64,000 nt of DNA from Symbiodinium microadriaticum (GCA_001939145.1 LSRX01000297.1:146282-210281); one strand, 5' to 3'; counted from the stretch's first letter, positions 8,424 through 16,347 are shown. Numbers and translations are program-made. Notes: generated by a model not told the origin, from the sequence alone.

Positions 8424-8497
8424 GTAAGTTCCTCTCTCCATGATTCTTTGCTGAGTCAGGACCCCAAGGAGCATAGCAACACAAAGCCGCACAACCT

Positions 8498-8580
8498 AAC
8501 CCTAAGGGTCCATGTAACCAGAAGAACAAGTGCTGCCCTAAAGCCATGTACCCAGAAGAACAGGTGCTGCCCTAAAGTAC
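8498..8580. repeat. family I fragment with 34-bp tandem duplication
   Basis: Starts like family I (CCCTAAGGGTCCATGTA). The unit CCATGTA(A/C)CCAGAAGAACA and GGTGCTGCCCTAAAG is present twice (8510-8543, 8544-8577). Confidence 0.65.
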
Positions 8581-8626
8581 CTATATAGGGACTACTTGAA
8601 AGCCGTAGTATATACTATGTGGGTAT

Positions 8627-8788
8627 ATGGACCCGGGGGGCAAAGCAACAGGTGACACCCCAAACTGGATAGAACCACACTCCAAATCCAAATCCCTGAA
8701 CCAGGAAACCCAGCAAGCAACTTCAGCCCGTCCGAGGGCCCTTATATCAACAAGTCCTGCTGTGGTCAGCAGCAAGACCGAAACTTAG
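8627..8788 (+). CDS. 53-codon ORF with ATG, S/T/Q-rich
   Basis: ATG at 8627: MDPGGKATGDTPNWIEPHSK, then SKSLNQETQQATSARPR and ALISTSPAVVSSKTET, stop TAG. Hydrophilic and low in aromatics, like a disordered tail. A minus frame is open opposite. Confidence 0.4.
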   Translation: MDPGGKATGDTPNWIEPHSKSKSLNQETQQATSARPRALISTSPAVVSSKTET

Positions 8789-8963
8789 ATGGGCCTAACC
8801 CTACACTCGACCGAACCCCCAACCCAAACAGCCCGAAAAGCTAAGCCATGAATCCTCGACCTGAAACCAAATACCCTACATTTATTACTCCCTGGTTTTA
8901 GCAGGGAATGGGGGAATGAATCCCTATAGCACACCCTTATAGCAGTCCCCGCAACCCACTCCC

Positions 8964-9041
8964 CCCATTCCCTGTTCTTACCCTGAACTCTAAACCCTAA
9001 AGTCCCATTCCCTGTTCTTACCCTGAACTCTAAACCCTAAA
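8964..9041. repeat. 40-bp direct tandem repeat
   Basis: CCCATTCCCTGTTCTTACCC and TGAACTCTAAACCCTAAA present twice (8964-9001, 9004-9041). A unique stretch was duplicated together with its telomere-like end. Confidence 0.9.
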
Positions 9042-9057
9042 TTCCTTGTTACTGTAG

Positions 9058-9188
9058 GGAGTTTTGTTCCATGGCCGCTCAGCACTGAGTCGGCGACACA
9101 ACGAAATGAGAGAACCTGGGGCTGTCACGGGCTTAGGGCCTTCGTTCGGGAGTTTAGGGTTTCGGGTTTCTTTAGGGATTAAGGTTTA
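9058..9188 (+). CDS. exon-like frame
   Basis: Acceptor TTCCTTGTTACTGTAG, then GVLFHGRSALSRRHNEMREP and GAVTGLGPSFG. It runs into the TTTAGGG block, which supplies the stop. Confidence 0.35.
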
Positions 9189-9620
9189 GGTTTAGGGTTT
9201 AGGGTTTTTTTTGAGGATTTAGGATTTAGCGTTATGGTTTAGGGTTTAGGTTTAGGGTGTATGATTTAGGGGTATGGTTTAGGGTTTAGGGTCTGGGGTG
9301 TAGGATTTAGTGTTATGGTGCAGGGTTTAGGGTTATGGTTATGGTTTAGGGTTTAGGTTTAGGGTGTAGGATTTAGGGTTATGGTTTAGGGTTTAGGTTT
9401 AGGGTGTAGGATTTAGGGTTATGGTTTAGGGTTTGGGTTTAGGGCTTAGGGTGTAGGGTTTTAGGGTTAGGGGCTTGGGGAGTTTAAGCTTCAGGGTTTG
9501 TAGCTTAGGGAGTTTAAGGTTTAGGGTTCGGGGCATGGGGAGTTTAGGGTTTAGGGCGTGGGGCTTAATTCGTGAGCTTAGGGTATAGGCGTTAGGAGCT
9601 TTCTGGCTGCGGAAGTTTAG
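9151..9620 (+). repeat. long telomere-like block with higher-order unit
   Basis: About 450 bp, the longest TTTAGGG block. Between 9220 and 9440 it carries a repeating 40-45 bp unit built on GTGTAGGATTTAGGGTTATG and GTTTAGGGTTTAGG. Confidence 0.9.
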
Positions 9621-9658
9621 GGCCCGAGATTTGTATTCTAAGTCTTCAAGGTCTACAG

Positions 9659-9758
9659 ATTATTGGGCCGGGCCTTGGGGTGGCTAAAGAGTGCAGATGC
9701 TCAGTGCACAGAACTACCAAGTACCACCAAAAGCCCAACCAGAAACTCAAGTGCGCAG
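9659..9758 (+). CDS. exon-like frame with both splice signals
   Basis: Acceptor AAGGTCTACAG; frame IIGPGLGVAKECRCSVHRTT, then KYHQKPNQKLKCA; donor GTATTT. 100 bp, third-position G/C about 64 percent. The minus strand is also open, so the strand rests on the splice sites. Confidence 0.45.
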
Positions 9759-9780
9759 GTATTTTGGAGTCGATTGCTTC

Positions 9781-9876
9781 TACCCATCGGCCCCTAAGTA
9801 GGTCTATTTTTTTGTGGTTTATATTTAGAATCCTATAAGGTAACCCCGAGAAGGAACTACAATGGGGCCTATGGGA
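9781..9876. mobile_element. family B element B2
   Basis: TACCCATCGGCCCCTAAGTA ... CAATGGGGCCTATGGG. Core CCTATAAGGTAACCCC in the inverse orientation to B5. Confidence 0.85.
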
Positions 9877-9939
9877 AATCTACGCATCATCAGCAGCTGA
9901 GCTCCGATGTTCGCACCTATATAAGAGGCCCTCTAGGCT

Positions 9940-10200
9940 TCCCTAAGCCCTAAACCCCAAACCACGAACCCTAAAACCCTAAAACCCTAGAAAGCCCCAA
10001 AAGCCCTAAGAGCCCTAAAAGACCCTAAAAAAACCCAAAAAAACCTAAAAACCCCAAACCCCTAAAAAAACCAAAAACCCTAAACACCCAAAACCCCTAA
10101 ACCCTAAAGCCCTAAATACCCTAAACACCCTAAACACCCTAAACCCCAAAAAGCCCTAAAAGCCCCAAAAGCCCCAAAAACCCCCTAAACCCTCCAAGCC
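9940..10200 (-). repeat. long telomere-like block, CCCTAAA orientation
   Basis: About 260 bp of CCCTAAAA, CCCCAAAA and CCTAAAAA variants, very A-rich. Confidence 0.85.
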
Positions 10201-10205
10201 CCAAC

Positions 10206-10289
10206 AAAGATCCCACACTTTCACCTTGGAAGCCCACCAGCACGACCCAGCCAAAGCCCGAAAAACCCAGGATGCCAAAGGCTTAGCAC
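10206..10289 (+). CDS. proline-rich exon-like frame
   Basis: KDPTLSPWKPTSTTQPKPEK, then PRMPKA, stop TAG. Could be chance after a C-rich block. Confidence 0.25.
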
Positions 10290-10298
10290 CCTGCAAGG

Positions 10299-10560
10299 AT
10301 TAGGGAATTTGGGGTTTAGGGAATTTAGGGAAACAGGGTTTAGGGTTGAGGGAATTTCGGGAGTTTAGGGTTTAGGGAATTTAGGGATTAGGGTTTAGAG
10401 AATTTAAGGGTCTTAGGGTTTATGGTTTGGGGTCTAGGTCCTAAGGGTTTACTGTTTCTGGTTTGGGGTTAAGGGTCCGAGTCCTAGGGCATTTAGGGTG
10501 TAGGGTTTAGGATATAGGGGTTAGTAGAGTTTCGCGTTTGGGCTTTAGGGCTTGCATCCT
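10299..10560 (+). repeat. telomere-like block, TTTAGGG orientation
   Basis: TTTAGGGAATTTAGGG period in the first 120 bp, then canonical and diverged units. Opposite orientation to the block at 9940. Confidence 0.85.
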
Positions 10561-10626
10561 GCACCCCAAACCCCCTAAAAAACCCCTACAGACCCGAAGC
10601 GCAGAAACGGAAACCCAGCCCCCTAA

Positions 10627-10803
10627 TTACACGCTATCAACAACCTGAGACTGAATCCTAAAAAGAACAAAAAAAAGCTTTGGGGGCACCTCTGGAGTCA
10701 CAAAGGGTTTGAAGTACGCAGAAATGTCAAGCGGCCCAGGCCTCCAGCTGGAAGATTAAAGTGTATAAACCCGCATCCAACCGCAAGTACAGTCCTACCG
10801 TGA
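10627..10803 (+). CDS. 58-residue basic exon-like frame
   Basis: Open from 10627 to TGA 10801-10803: LHAINNLRLNPKKNKKKLWG, HLWSHKGFEVRRNVKRPRPP, then AGRLKCINPHPTASTVLP. Lysine/arginine-rich. The preceding frame (10600-10656) follows a CCCCTACAG acceptor but is in another phase. Confidence 0.4.
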   Translation, partial: LHAINNLRLNPKKNKKKLWGHLWSHKGFEVRRNVKRPRPPAGRLKCINPHPTASTVLP

Positions 10804-10874
10804 GCCTCATCGACCGCTCATGTCATTAAAAACCAGATAAACAAGCTCTTTACGAACCAGATAATGCAACTCCT

Positions 10875-10970
10875 GACAAACCCTAGACCCTAAACCCTAA
10901 CCCCCGAACTCTAACCCCTAAGCCGTAGTTAAGCCCTAAACCCTAACCCCTACACCCTTGCACAACCCTA
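10875..10970 (-). repeat. telomere-like tract, CCCTAAA orientation
   Basis: About ten diverged units. Confidence 0.75.
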
Positions 10971-10978
10971 AACCCAAG

Positions 10979-11081
10979 GCTACGGAAAGAGATCTGACAG
11001 AAAGTTCCAGGGCTCTGACGATAGCTCCACCGTGACCGCCGCGAGAAAAAGAACCATTATAATCCAAAGCACCTTAGGGAG
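10979..11081 (+). CDS. exon-like frame
   Basis: After AACCCAAG: GYGKRSDRKFQGSDDSSTVT, then AARKRTIIIQSTLG, donor GTTAAT. A second frame (KATERDLTESSRALTIAPP) is open over the first half. Confidence 0.35.
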
Positions 11082-11116
11082 GTTAATTAGGGGGTTTGGG
11101 GCTGGGTTTGGAGTAT

Positions 11117-11170
11117 GTATTTAATATGTATGTATATATACATACATACATACATACATACATACATACA
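11117..11170. repeat. TATG/TACA microsatellite
   Basis: TATGTATGTATATATACATA then ACAT units. Confidence 0.9.
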
Positions 11171-11189
11171 AGGTATGTTGGGCTTATAG

Positions 11190-11286
11190 GATTCGTTATG
11201 CTTCTGCCGGGTTTGCGAGACATCTAACCTTGCCCAGCGAACCCCCAAAACGAAGGCCTGCACAGGGCTTCAGGGAGTTAAAGCCC
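11190..11286 (+). CDS. cysteine-rich exon-like frame with splice signals
   Basis: Acceptor GGGCTTATAG; frame DSLCFCRVCETSNLAQRTPK, then TKACTGLQGVKA; donor GTATGG. The CxCxxC pattern could bind a metal, but this is speculative. Confidence 0.45.
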
Positions 11287-11594
11287 GTATGGTCTTGGGG
11301 GGTCTAAGTACGATTTAGGGCTTAGGGTTTAGGGTTTAGGGCTTGGTGCCCCTATGGTCCTTAATAGCGGGTATTTGGGGTATGCTAGCGGATAGTTGGG
11401 GGGTTCTAAGTACGATTTAGGGTTTAGGACTTTTAGGGCTGGTAAGGTCTTGCATGCTGGAAGCTCAGTTGCAAAAACAATGCGTGACGACTACGCTACA
11501 GCTACGTTTCCGTGTTGCCTGTAGGGCCCAACATGATACTGACCTATACTGCCTATACTACTAGCTCAGAAACTGGTCTTCCCTTTTATGGCAG

Positions 11595-11715
11595 TTAGGA
11601 TGAGGGGGATCCTTTGGGGCTATAGACACTCTCAGTGAGGTCCCTTGTCTTGTTTAAGAGAGCCAGAAGTAGGGTTCAGAAGGGTCCCTGTTAAGGGGTC
11701 TCCCTAATACTATAA
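11595..11715. mobile_element. family E element E1
   Basis: Shared block ACTCTCAGTGAGGTCCCTTG ... TTTAAGAGAGCCAGAAGTAG ... AGGGTCCCTGTTAAGGGGTC and TCCCTAATACTA. Same order at 34831 and 54600. Confidence 0.7.
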
Positions 11716-11804
11716 CCCTAAACCCCAAACCCTACAAGCCTAAATCCTAAACCCTAGACCCTAAATCCCTAAAAGCCCTAAAAGCCCTAAACCCCAAAAC
11801 CCTA
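11716..11804 (-). repeat. telomere-like tract, CCCTAAA orientation
   Basis: Ten units, directly after element E1. Confidence 0.8.
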
Positions 11805-11966
11805 AAGTCTAATGCTCAACGACTGCTGAGGGTGAGCACGGGAAAGGAGTTGCTCTTAGCTAAAGCGCCCTCCCGGAGTTTCTACTTCTTTGCCTTGAGC
11901 TGTTCCAGCTTAGCATTTCGAAAGCCAGTGCCTTCTGATGGAGAGGTTGTTAGATCAGATAGGTAG
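11805..11966 (+). CDS. 54-codon exon-like frame
   Basis: RLLRVSTGKELLLAKAPSRS, then FYFFALSCSSLAFRKP and VPSDGE, with about 74 percent third-position G/C. A GTTGTT donor follows the GE codons; otherwise it stops at 11964. The middle is hydrophobic. Confidence 0.45.
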   Translation, partial: KSNAQRLLRVSTGKELLLAKAPSRSFYFFALSCSSLAFRKPVPSDGEVVRSDR

Positions 11967-12047
11967 ATATAAACAGATAGATAGATAGATCTGTAGATAG
12001 ATCTATAGATAGATCTTTAGATAGACGAAAGATAGATAGACAGATAG
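11955..12047. repeat. GATA-type microsatellite
   Basis: Imperfect GATA/AGAT units. Its last CAGATAG could serve as an acceptor for the next frame. Confidence 0.85.
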
Positions 12048-12167
12048 TTGGGGTGCAACACAGGCACAGATGATAATGCCGGAAGAACCTGCGTGAATAA
12101 CACCCGCACACGCCAGGAAAAGCTAAAATACACCCGAGAACCCTCAGCCCTAAACCCTAAATCCTAG
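12048..12167 (+). CDS. exon-like frame
   Basis: LGCNTGTDDNAGRTCVNNTR, then TRQEKLKYTREPSALNPKS, stop TAG. The last residues (ALNPKS) are translated telomere-like repeat, so the true exon may end earlier. Confidence 0.4.
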   Translation: MGCNTGTDDNAGRTCVNNTRTRQEKLKYTREPSALNPKS

Positions 12168-12248
12168 AGGCCCTAAACCGTTCAACACCTCGCAGCAACC
12201 CTCGAAGACTCAATTCGAAGGACGAGACCTGCTCTTGACGGGCCCTTA
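12165..12248 (+). CDS. exon-like frame
   Basis: GPKPFNTSQQPSKTQFEGRD, then LLLTGP, stop TAA. About 74 percent third-position G/C, in a different phase from the preceding frame. Confidence 0.35.
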
Positions 12249-12339
12249 ACCCTGAAGGCGCCCTAGGCTCTAGAGCGTCGAATGAAGGGGCCTGAAAAAA
12301 TGAGGGGGGGTTTCGGGCTATACAGGGCTATGTAGTAAG

Positions 12340-12345
12340 TTACTC

Positions 12346-12378
<33 letters not shown>

Positions 12379-12388
12379 GTGGGGTTTA
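12340..12388. repeat. GT/AT microsatellite plus TTTAGGG
   Basis: GTGTGTGTATATATATATAT, then GTTTAGGGTTTAGGG. Confidence 0.9.
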
Positions 12389-12480
12389 GGGTTTAGGGGA
12401 CGTGAATACTTCGACCAAGAGACCAAATGTTTATCATTATCGGATCTCGTCACAAGGTCCCGGAACGGTTTTGCAGGGTT
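12389..12480 (+). CDS. exon-like frame after TTTAG
   Basis: From GGTTTAG: DVNTSTKRPNVYHYRISSQG, then PGTVLQ. A second frame beginning at ATG (MFIIIGSRHKVPERFCRVDH, then GECLKLEKQ) also looks coding. Only one can be right. Confidence 0.3.
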
Positions 12481-12589
12481 GATCATGGGGAATGCTTGAA
12501 GCTTGAAAAACAATAGTTGCGCATACTGGAGTCCACTACCTCTCTTAACAACACCCTAAAACTTCTGTTAACCCTCCAAGGATACAGCC

Positions 12590-12670
12590 TCACGCAAACC
12601 CTAAACCCTAAGCCCAAAACCCCAAAACCCTAAACCGCTAAACCCAAAACCCCCAAACCCTAAACCCGTG
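12590..12670 (-). repeat. telomere-like tract, CCCTAAA orientation
   Basis: About ten units, with CCCAAAA variants. Confidence 0.8.
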
Positions 12671-12714
12671 CATCCAGGTTTCCCAGTATTCCCTCTCTAA
12701 GGCTACCCTTTCAG

Positions 12715-12797
12715 CACACTTTGAGCTCTTGACTGCTGCACTGTTGCCAGGGTCTTCCCGCCTGGGTGCAGGGGGGTTGGTTGCTTTTAGGGTATAA
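12715..12797 (+). CDS. exon-like hydrophobic frame
   Basis: Acceptor GCTACCCTTTCAG, then HFELLTAALLPGSSRLGAGG, LVAFRV, stop TAA in the following repeat. Confidence 0.4.
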
Positions 12798-12885
12798 ACC
12801 CTAAGCCCCTAAATCCGAAAACCCTAAACCCCTAAATCCCTATCCCCTAAGCCCCTAAATCCCTATACCCTAAACCCTAAAAGAA
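12798..12885 (-). repeat. telomere-like tract, CCCTAAA orientation
   Basis: Units alternate with AAATCC(C/G), giving CCCCTAAATCCCTA periodicity. Confidence 0.8.
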
Positions 12886-12927
12886 AGGGCCTATAGCGTC
12901 TACTTTGCAACTCCTACTGTCTCAGGG

Positions 12928-12978
12928 CTCTTGATCTTCAGCTCACAGGGCGAACGAAAAAGACCCTGAAGCCTTAGC
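12928..12978 (+). CDS. short exon-like frame
   Basis: Strong acceptor ACTCCTACTGTCTCAG, then ALDLQLTGRTKKTLKP, stop TAG. Confidence 0.3.
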
Positions 12979-12988
12979 TCACCCACAG

Positions 12989-13079
12989 AATCCTCCCCGA
13001 ATCAAAGCCAAAAGCTAAGCAACAGCTTCGCCATCACCCCACCAGAAATGCACAAAACACTCTCTGATCATTCCTGCAG
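12989..13079 (+). CDS. exon-like frame with both splice signals
   Basis: Acceptor CTCACCCACAG; frame SSPNQSQKLSNSFAITPPEM, then HKTLSDHSC; donor GTCAGA. Serine/glutamine-rich. Confidence 0.4.
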
Positions 13080-13145
13080 GTCAGAATCTCCGATATCTTG
13101 CATGTATGAAGATGCATCATTTTGGGGCCTCAGTAGTTTGGGGTG

Positions 13146-13388
13146 AAGGGTCGGGGGGGATTATAGCCTGCTTACGAACAACATTGGAAGAGCCTGCCCT
13201 ACTTCTGATCCCTGCAGCCCAGGCAGTTTAGCATGTCTAAGGTCCTGCAGCATGTCTGACATCCCTTCATACTCCAAGCATGCGCTCATCTCATTCTGTG
13301 TGCAACAGAAAGCAAACCCGAGTCACCGAGTGGTTTGGGGACTTCCCGGTGCCTCCAGGACGAACTCGTTCTGCCCTTTGTCGTAAAA
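13146..13388 (+). CDS. 80-codon open frame, no ATG at start
   Basis: Open from 13146 to TAA at 13386: contains TNNIGRACPTSDPCSPGSLA, CLRSCSMSDIPSYSKHALIS, FCVQQKANPSHRVVWGLPGA. About 63 percent third-position G/C. Competes with the ATG frame at 13280. Confidence 0.4.
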
Positions 13389-13549
13389 CTAGCAGTGCAG
13401 TATCCAAGAAGGAGACCACTGACGTGACGTTTTTTGGTTTTTTTCTGAAACTTCTTGCACCGCTTCGCCGACCTTTCATGCCCGAGGGAGGGGATCGTAA
13501 CCTTGACCGTCTCCAGCTGCCACCTGCTCTTCCCTGCCTTCGGGTTTAG
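13280..13549 (+). CDS. 89-codon ORF with ATG
   Basis: ATG at 13280: MRSSHSVCNRKQTRVTEWFG, then DFPVPPGRTRSALCRKTSSA. Basic, ends RV in TTTAGGG repeat. Third-position bias is weak, so the overlapping frame at 13146 may be the real one in its first 110 bp. Confidence 0.35.
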   Translation: MRSSHSVCNRKQTRVTEWFGDFPVPPGRTRSALCRKTSSAVSKKETTDVTFFGFFLKLLAPLRRPFMPEGGDRNLDRLQLPPALPCLRV

Positions 13550-13567
13550 GGTTTCGGGTTTAGGGAG

Positions 13568-13690
13568 AGCACTGCCTGCTCACCCTCCTTGCTGCACGTG
13601 GGCTGAAGAGGTGCAGGAGCCCGCGTTGAGGGTGTCCCAAAACGGTTGTCGCATGCGGAGCCCAGGAAGGCACCCCGAAAAAAGGGTAGG
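13568..13690 (+). CDS. exon-like frame after TTTAG
   Basis: The repeat end GGGTTTAG is followed by RALPAHPPCCTWAEEVQEPA, then LRVSQNGCRMRSPGRHPEK, donor GTAGGA. About 63 percent third-position G/C. Confidence 0.4.
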
Positions 13691-13759
13691 AAATGTAAAC
13701 CCTTGTTAAATCATTAACCCTCAACCCACGAGTGCTCGGGCATATCTATTCGACATCGC

Positions 13760-13957
13760 TTGTGCTTCGGGCTGGTGTCTGAAATCCTAGTATATGCAAA
13801 CGGGTTCTCTATGGCTCAAAGGGCGCAAGAGTCGCTATCCGGGTTGAGGATGGTAGAAACGTCGGTTCGTATTTTGGGGACTATAACAGTTTATACGAGT
13901 GTTAGCAGTGTTAGCCATTTCGCCTCAGAGCTCCTCCTTATAAGGATTTCTTTCTAG
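13760..13957 (+). CDS. 65-codon open frame ending in element N1
   Basis: MCFGLVSEILVYANGFSMAQ, then RAQESLSGLRMVETSVRILG. It starts from a non-ATG codon and stops at the TAG formed by the TA flank of N1. It overlaps the alternative frame discussed with N1. Confidence 0.3.
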   Translation: MCFGLVSEILVYANGFSMAQRAQESLSGLRMVETSVRILGTITVYTSVSSVSHFASELLLIRISF

Positions 13958-14072
13958 GTTCCCCAGCAACCCCCTTAAGAATAAGGGTACCCTTTTTTTT
14001 TTGCTAACATTCGGCTTTTACCAGGAGACCCCCCAAATAGAAAGGGCAAAAGGGCACATACTGGGGAACCTA
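13955..14072. mobile_element. TIR element N1, candidate introner
   Basis: TA, then GGTTCCCCAG, 94 bp of interior, CTGGGGAACC, then TA. The 10-bp terminal repeat is perfect. Cutting at GT (13958) and AG (14073) removes 116 bp, exactly the element plus one TA, and restores TTTCTAGCTTCAC. The frame PFRLRAPPYKDFFL (13915-13957) then joins the frame at 14074 without a stop. No other copy seen. Confidence 0.65.
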
Positions 14073-14073
14073 G

Positions 14074-14216
14074 CTTCACATAAACCCGAAGAGAAGGGTA
14101 GGTCTCTTGAGGATACGATCCAGGCAGCGTTTGAGAGTTCTGTCGCTTTCCGGTTGACGGCTGGCCGTTTCACGCGAGACTCCGAAGATGCAAGAACCCA
14201 GACTTTCCAACATTTC
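14074..14216 (+). CDS. exon-like frame following element N1
   Basis: Acceptor GGGGAACCTAG is the end of N1. Frame SHKPEEKGRSLEDTIQAAFE, SSVAFRLTAGRFTRDSEDAR, then TQTFQHF; donor GTAAGG. Charged and helical with well-formed splice sites on both sides; among the better exon calls. Confidence 0.55.
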
Positions 14217-14247
14217 GTAAGGAATGTACCTTGAAAGTTCATTCATA

Positions 14248-14380
14248 GTTCACCCTAAACCCTAAGCCCTTGAACCCTGTAAGTCCTAAACCTGGCTCGA
14301 GCGGGCTTCGGGTTTAGGGCTAAGGGGCTAAGGGGCTTAGGGTTTAGGGGCTTGAGGCTTAGGGGCTTAGGGGTCTAGGG
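14248..14380. repeat. opposed telomere-like tracts (C then G orientation)
   Basis: CCCTAAACCCTAAGCCC at 14250-14290, then GGGTTTAGGGCTAAGGGGCT from 14308. 18 bp of CG-rich sequence between. Confidence 0.75.
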
Positions 14381-14522
14381 TCCTTGCACCTATAGTTCCC
14401 AAAAGGTCCTATGTACTGTTATGGGTGATACTGCCCTAAACCAGAATAGTAAATCCGGATATAGAGACCCTACATTCCACTATATAGTTACATAGTACCC
14501 TTCGGGTTTGGTACACGTGGGC

Positions 14523-14575
14523 TTAAACCCTAAACCGTAAACCCCTAAACCCCTAAACCCTAAACCCTAAAAACG
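14523..14575 (-). repeat. telomere-like tract, CCCTAAA orientation
   Basis: Seven units. Confidence 0.8.
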
Positions 14576-14589
14576 CAACAAGCCCCAAG

Positions 14590-14697
14590 TCTAGGACATT
14601 TAAAGCATACCGTTATAGGAGCCTTATAGAAGGTCTATATACCTTATAGGAGCCTTATAGAAGCCCTATATATCCTAAACTCCCCACCTGTAGTTTG
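14590..14697. mobile_element. family F element F1
   Basis: CTAGGACATTTAAAGCATAC and CGTTATAGGAGCCTTATAGA ... AACTCCCCACCTGTAGTTT. Same element, inverted, at 27897 and 63890. Confidence 0.75.
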
Positions 14698-14834
14698 CGT
14701 TAACCAAAATGCAAACCACATACACCCCTAAAAACCATCCCTAAACCCTAAACCGCTAAAGCCCCAAAGATGAAACCCAAAGCCCTCTAGCCCGAAATCC
14801 GCTCAACACCCAACAAGAAAAATGTGGGATCAGA

Positions 14835-15089
14835 ATGGAAGCACAAGGCGACGAGTTGGGGAGTGGCCCCTATCTGTCGGGCCTTTTGGGGGCTGGATCG
14901 CGAACCCACCAAACCCTGAAAACTCTAAGCCCGTTATCCCCCAAAATCCAGCATCCGAACAAAACTCTTAAACCTTATCCCTCAAGAACGCCGTACCCCT
15001 TAATCCATAAGAGCTCAGGTTGCGACCAGTGCGTCAGCGTTTCTTCACCTGGTCCCAAAGATTCAACTCTCAAAGGACTGGGATCTTGA
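14835..15089 (+). CDS. 84-codon ORF with ATG
   Basis: ATG at 14835: MEAQGDELGSGPYLSGLLGA, GSRTHQTLKTLSPLSPKIQH, then PNKTLKPYPSRTPYPLIHKS. Proline/serine-rich, probably unstructured. Part of the middle resembles diverged CCCTAAA units. Confidence 0.4.
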   Translation: MEAQGDELGSGPYLSGLLGAGSRTHQTLKTLSPLSPKIQHPNKTLKPYPSRTPYPLIHKSSGCDQCVSVSSPGPKDSTLKGLGS

Positions 15090-15243
15090 GGAGAAGATTA
15101 ACTTAGCAGTTTAGGGCTTAAGGTTTAGGGCGTAGAGGTTTATGGTTTAAGCTAGCGCAACAGAGAAAGCACTGTATCTAAGACACATGACTCCATATCG
15201 TGGCCTCCGTGTGGTACCTACAGCGCTTTAGGCTTTAGGTATT

Positions 15244-15337
15244 TACCCATAGGCCCCTAAGTAGTTCCTCTTTATGGTCTATATTTAGAATCCTATACGG
15301 TAATCCCCAAAAGGAACTACTTAGGAGCCTACGGGTA
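15244..15337. mobile_element. family B element B3, 94 bp
   Basis: TACCCATAGGCCCCTAAGTA ... TACTTAGGAGCCTACGGGTA. Followed by G, making GGGTAG. Confidence 0.9.
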
Positions 15338-15338
15338 G

Positions 15339-15415
15339 TGTGCTTAAAGCTTCCTACGAACACAACCCTGAGCTCCCACAGCCAAGCCCTCCGAGACCAA
15401 CCCTCAACCTTATAA
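15339..15415 (+). CDS. exon-like frame starting at the end of B3
   Basis: Acceptor ACGGGTAG; frame CLKLPTNTTLSSHSQALRDQ, then PSTL, stop TAA. Confidence 0.4.
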
Positions 15416-15417
15416 CC

Positions 15418-15545
15418 CCTCTAAATTCCTAAACCCCAGAACCCTAACCCCGAAACCCCTAAACCCTAAACCCGATAAATGACTAAACCCCCAAAAAACC
15501 CTAACCCCGAAACCACAAACCTCTAAACCCCTATAAGCCCCTCAA
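15418..15545 (-). repeat. telomere-like tract, CCCTAAA orientation
   Basis: About fourteen diverged units. Confidence 0.8.
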
Positions 15546-15634
15546 TGCAAAACCCAGGGCGGACCTCCTAAAAGATCTCTCCGGCCAGGAGAGCTCATCA
15601 AGGACCTGGCAGAGCAACTGCGTGGCAACTCCAT

Positions 15635-15745
15635 AACCCTAAGGGTCCATGTACCCAAATAGACATACTTTGGCCTTAAAGTAGTCCCTGTTTGGGTACT
15701 TTGGGGCCAAAGAAAACACTATTTGTGTGCATGGACCCTTAGGGT
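15635..15745. mobile_element. family I hairpin element I1
   Basis: ACCCTAAGGGTCCATGTACC ... TGCATGGACCCTTAGGGT, 111 bp. Internal CTTTGGCCTTAAAGTAG and CTTTGGGGCCAAAG extend the symmetry. Confidence 0.85.
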
Positions 15746-15858
15746 AAGTTAGTTGTTGAGTTCATAAAAGCACAAAAGAGCGTACACTTTCAGTTCCGTA
15801 AGGGATCATATATTATCCCACAAAGCTTAAAGTGGACTCATCAAAAGACTAAGCTAAG
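15746..15858. mobile_element. family C element C1
   Basis: AAGTTAGTTGTTGAGTTCAT and AAAAGCACAAAAG ... GGGATCATATATTATCCCAC ... GGACTCATC. It abuts I1 without a gap. Confidence 0.7.
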
Positions 15859-15861
15859 TTA

Positions 15862-15950
15862 AGGTCCCTTTGAGGATCCTCTTTCGGGGTTTAGGGTTGG
15901 CAGGGTCCCTTTCTAGAAGGGTCCCTATTTAGAGAATCGACTCAAGGTAT
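15862..15950. mobile_element. family D element D2, degraded
   Basis: Retains GGGTCCC(T)TT and GTCCCTATTTAGAGAATC but has lost a clear left end. Third hairpin element in a row. Confidence 0.45.
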
Positions 15951-16347
15951 GCAGGGTTCGGGGTTTTCTTGTTGGGGTTCTGGGCCTGAGGCAGCTACTT
16001 AGGGCTTCTAGCATCCCGGGGTCATCAGAGCCCACCCACACCAGGGTTTTTTTAAGTGCAATGAATAGCACATTTGGGTTTAGGTTTTAGGGTTTAGGAC
16101 TTCGGGTTTAGGGTTATCTGGGCCTTCGCCGCCAAGTTGCTGAAACAGTCTCAACGTCTTGTTGCATTGGTGCGTGATCTGATTGACTAGCTGACATGGT
16201 ACGGCGTGCTGTCGGGGTAATGCAGCGCGTCTCCAGTGTGCTTTTAGAACTTTAGGTGGTTGTCTTGTCTTGGGGCTTGGCAGAAAACCGTAAACCCGGA
16301 ACCCTCAACCGCAGTAGGTGCGTGGGCCAAGGCTCGAGGGAATAGAC

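Noticed and set aside
8238-8492. Minus frame with GTYAYF, reminiscent of coccidian surface antigens
   Set aside because: A single six-residue match, with no conserved cysteines or second motif, and a + exon with consensus splice sites covers the same DNA.
9940-10560. CRISPR-like regularly spaced repeats
   Set aside because: Heptamers are contiguous or randomly interrupted, with no constant spacer length and no cas genes; the DNA is eukaryotic.
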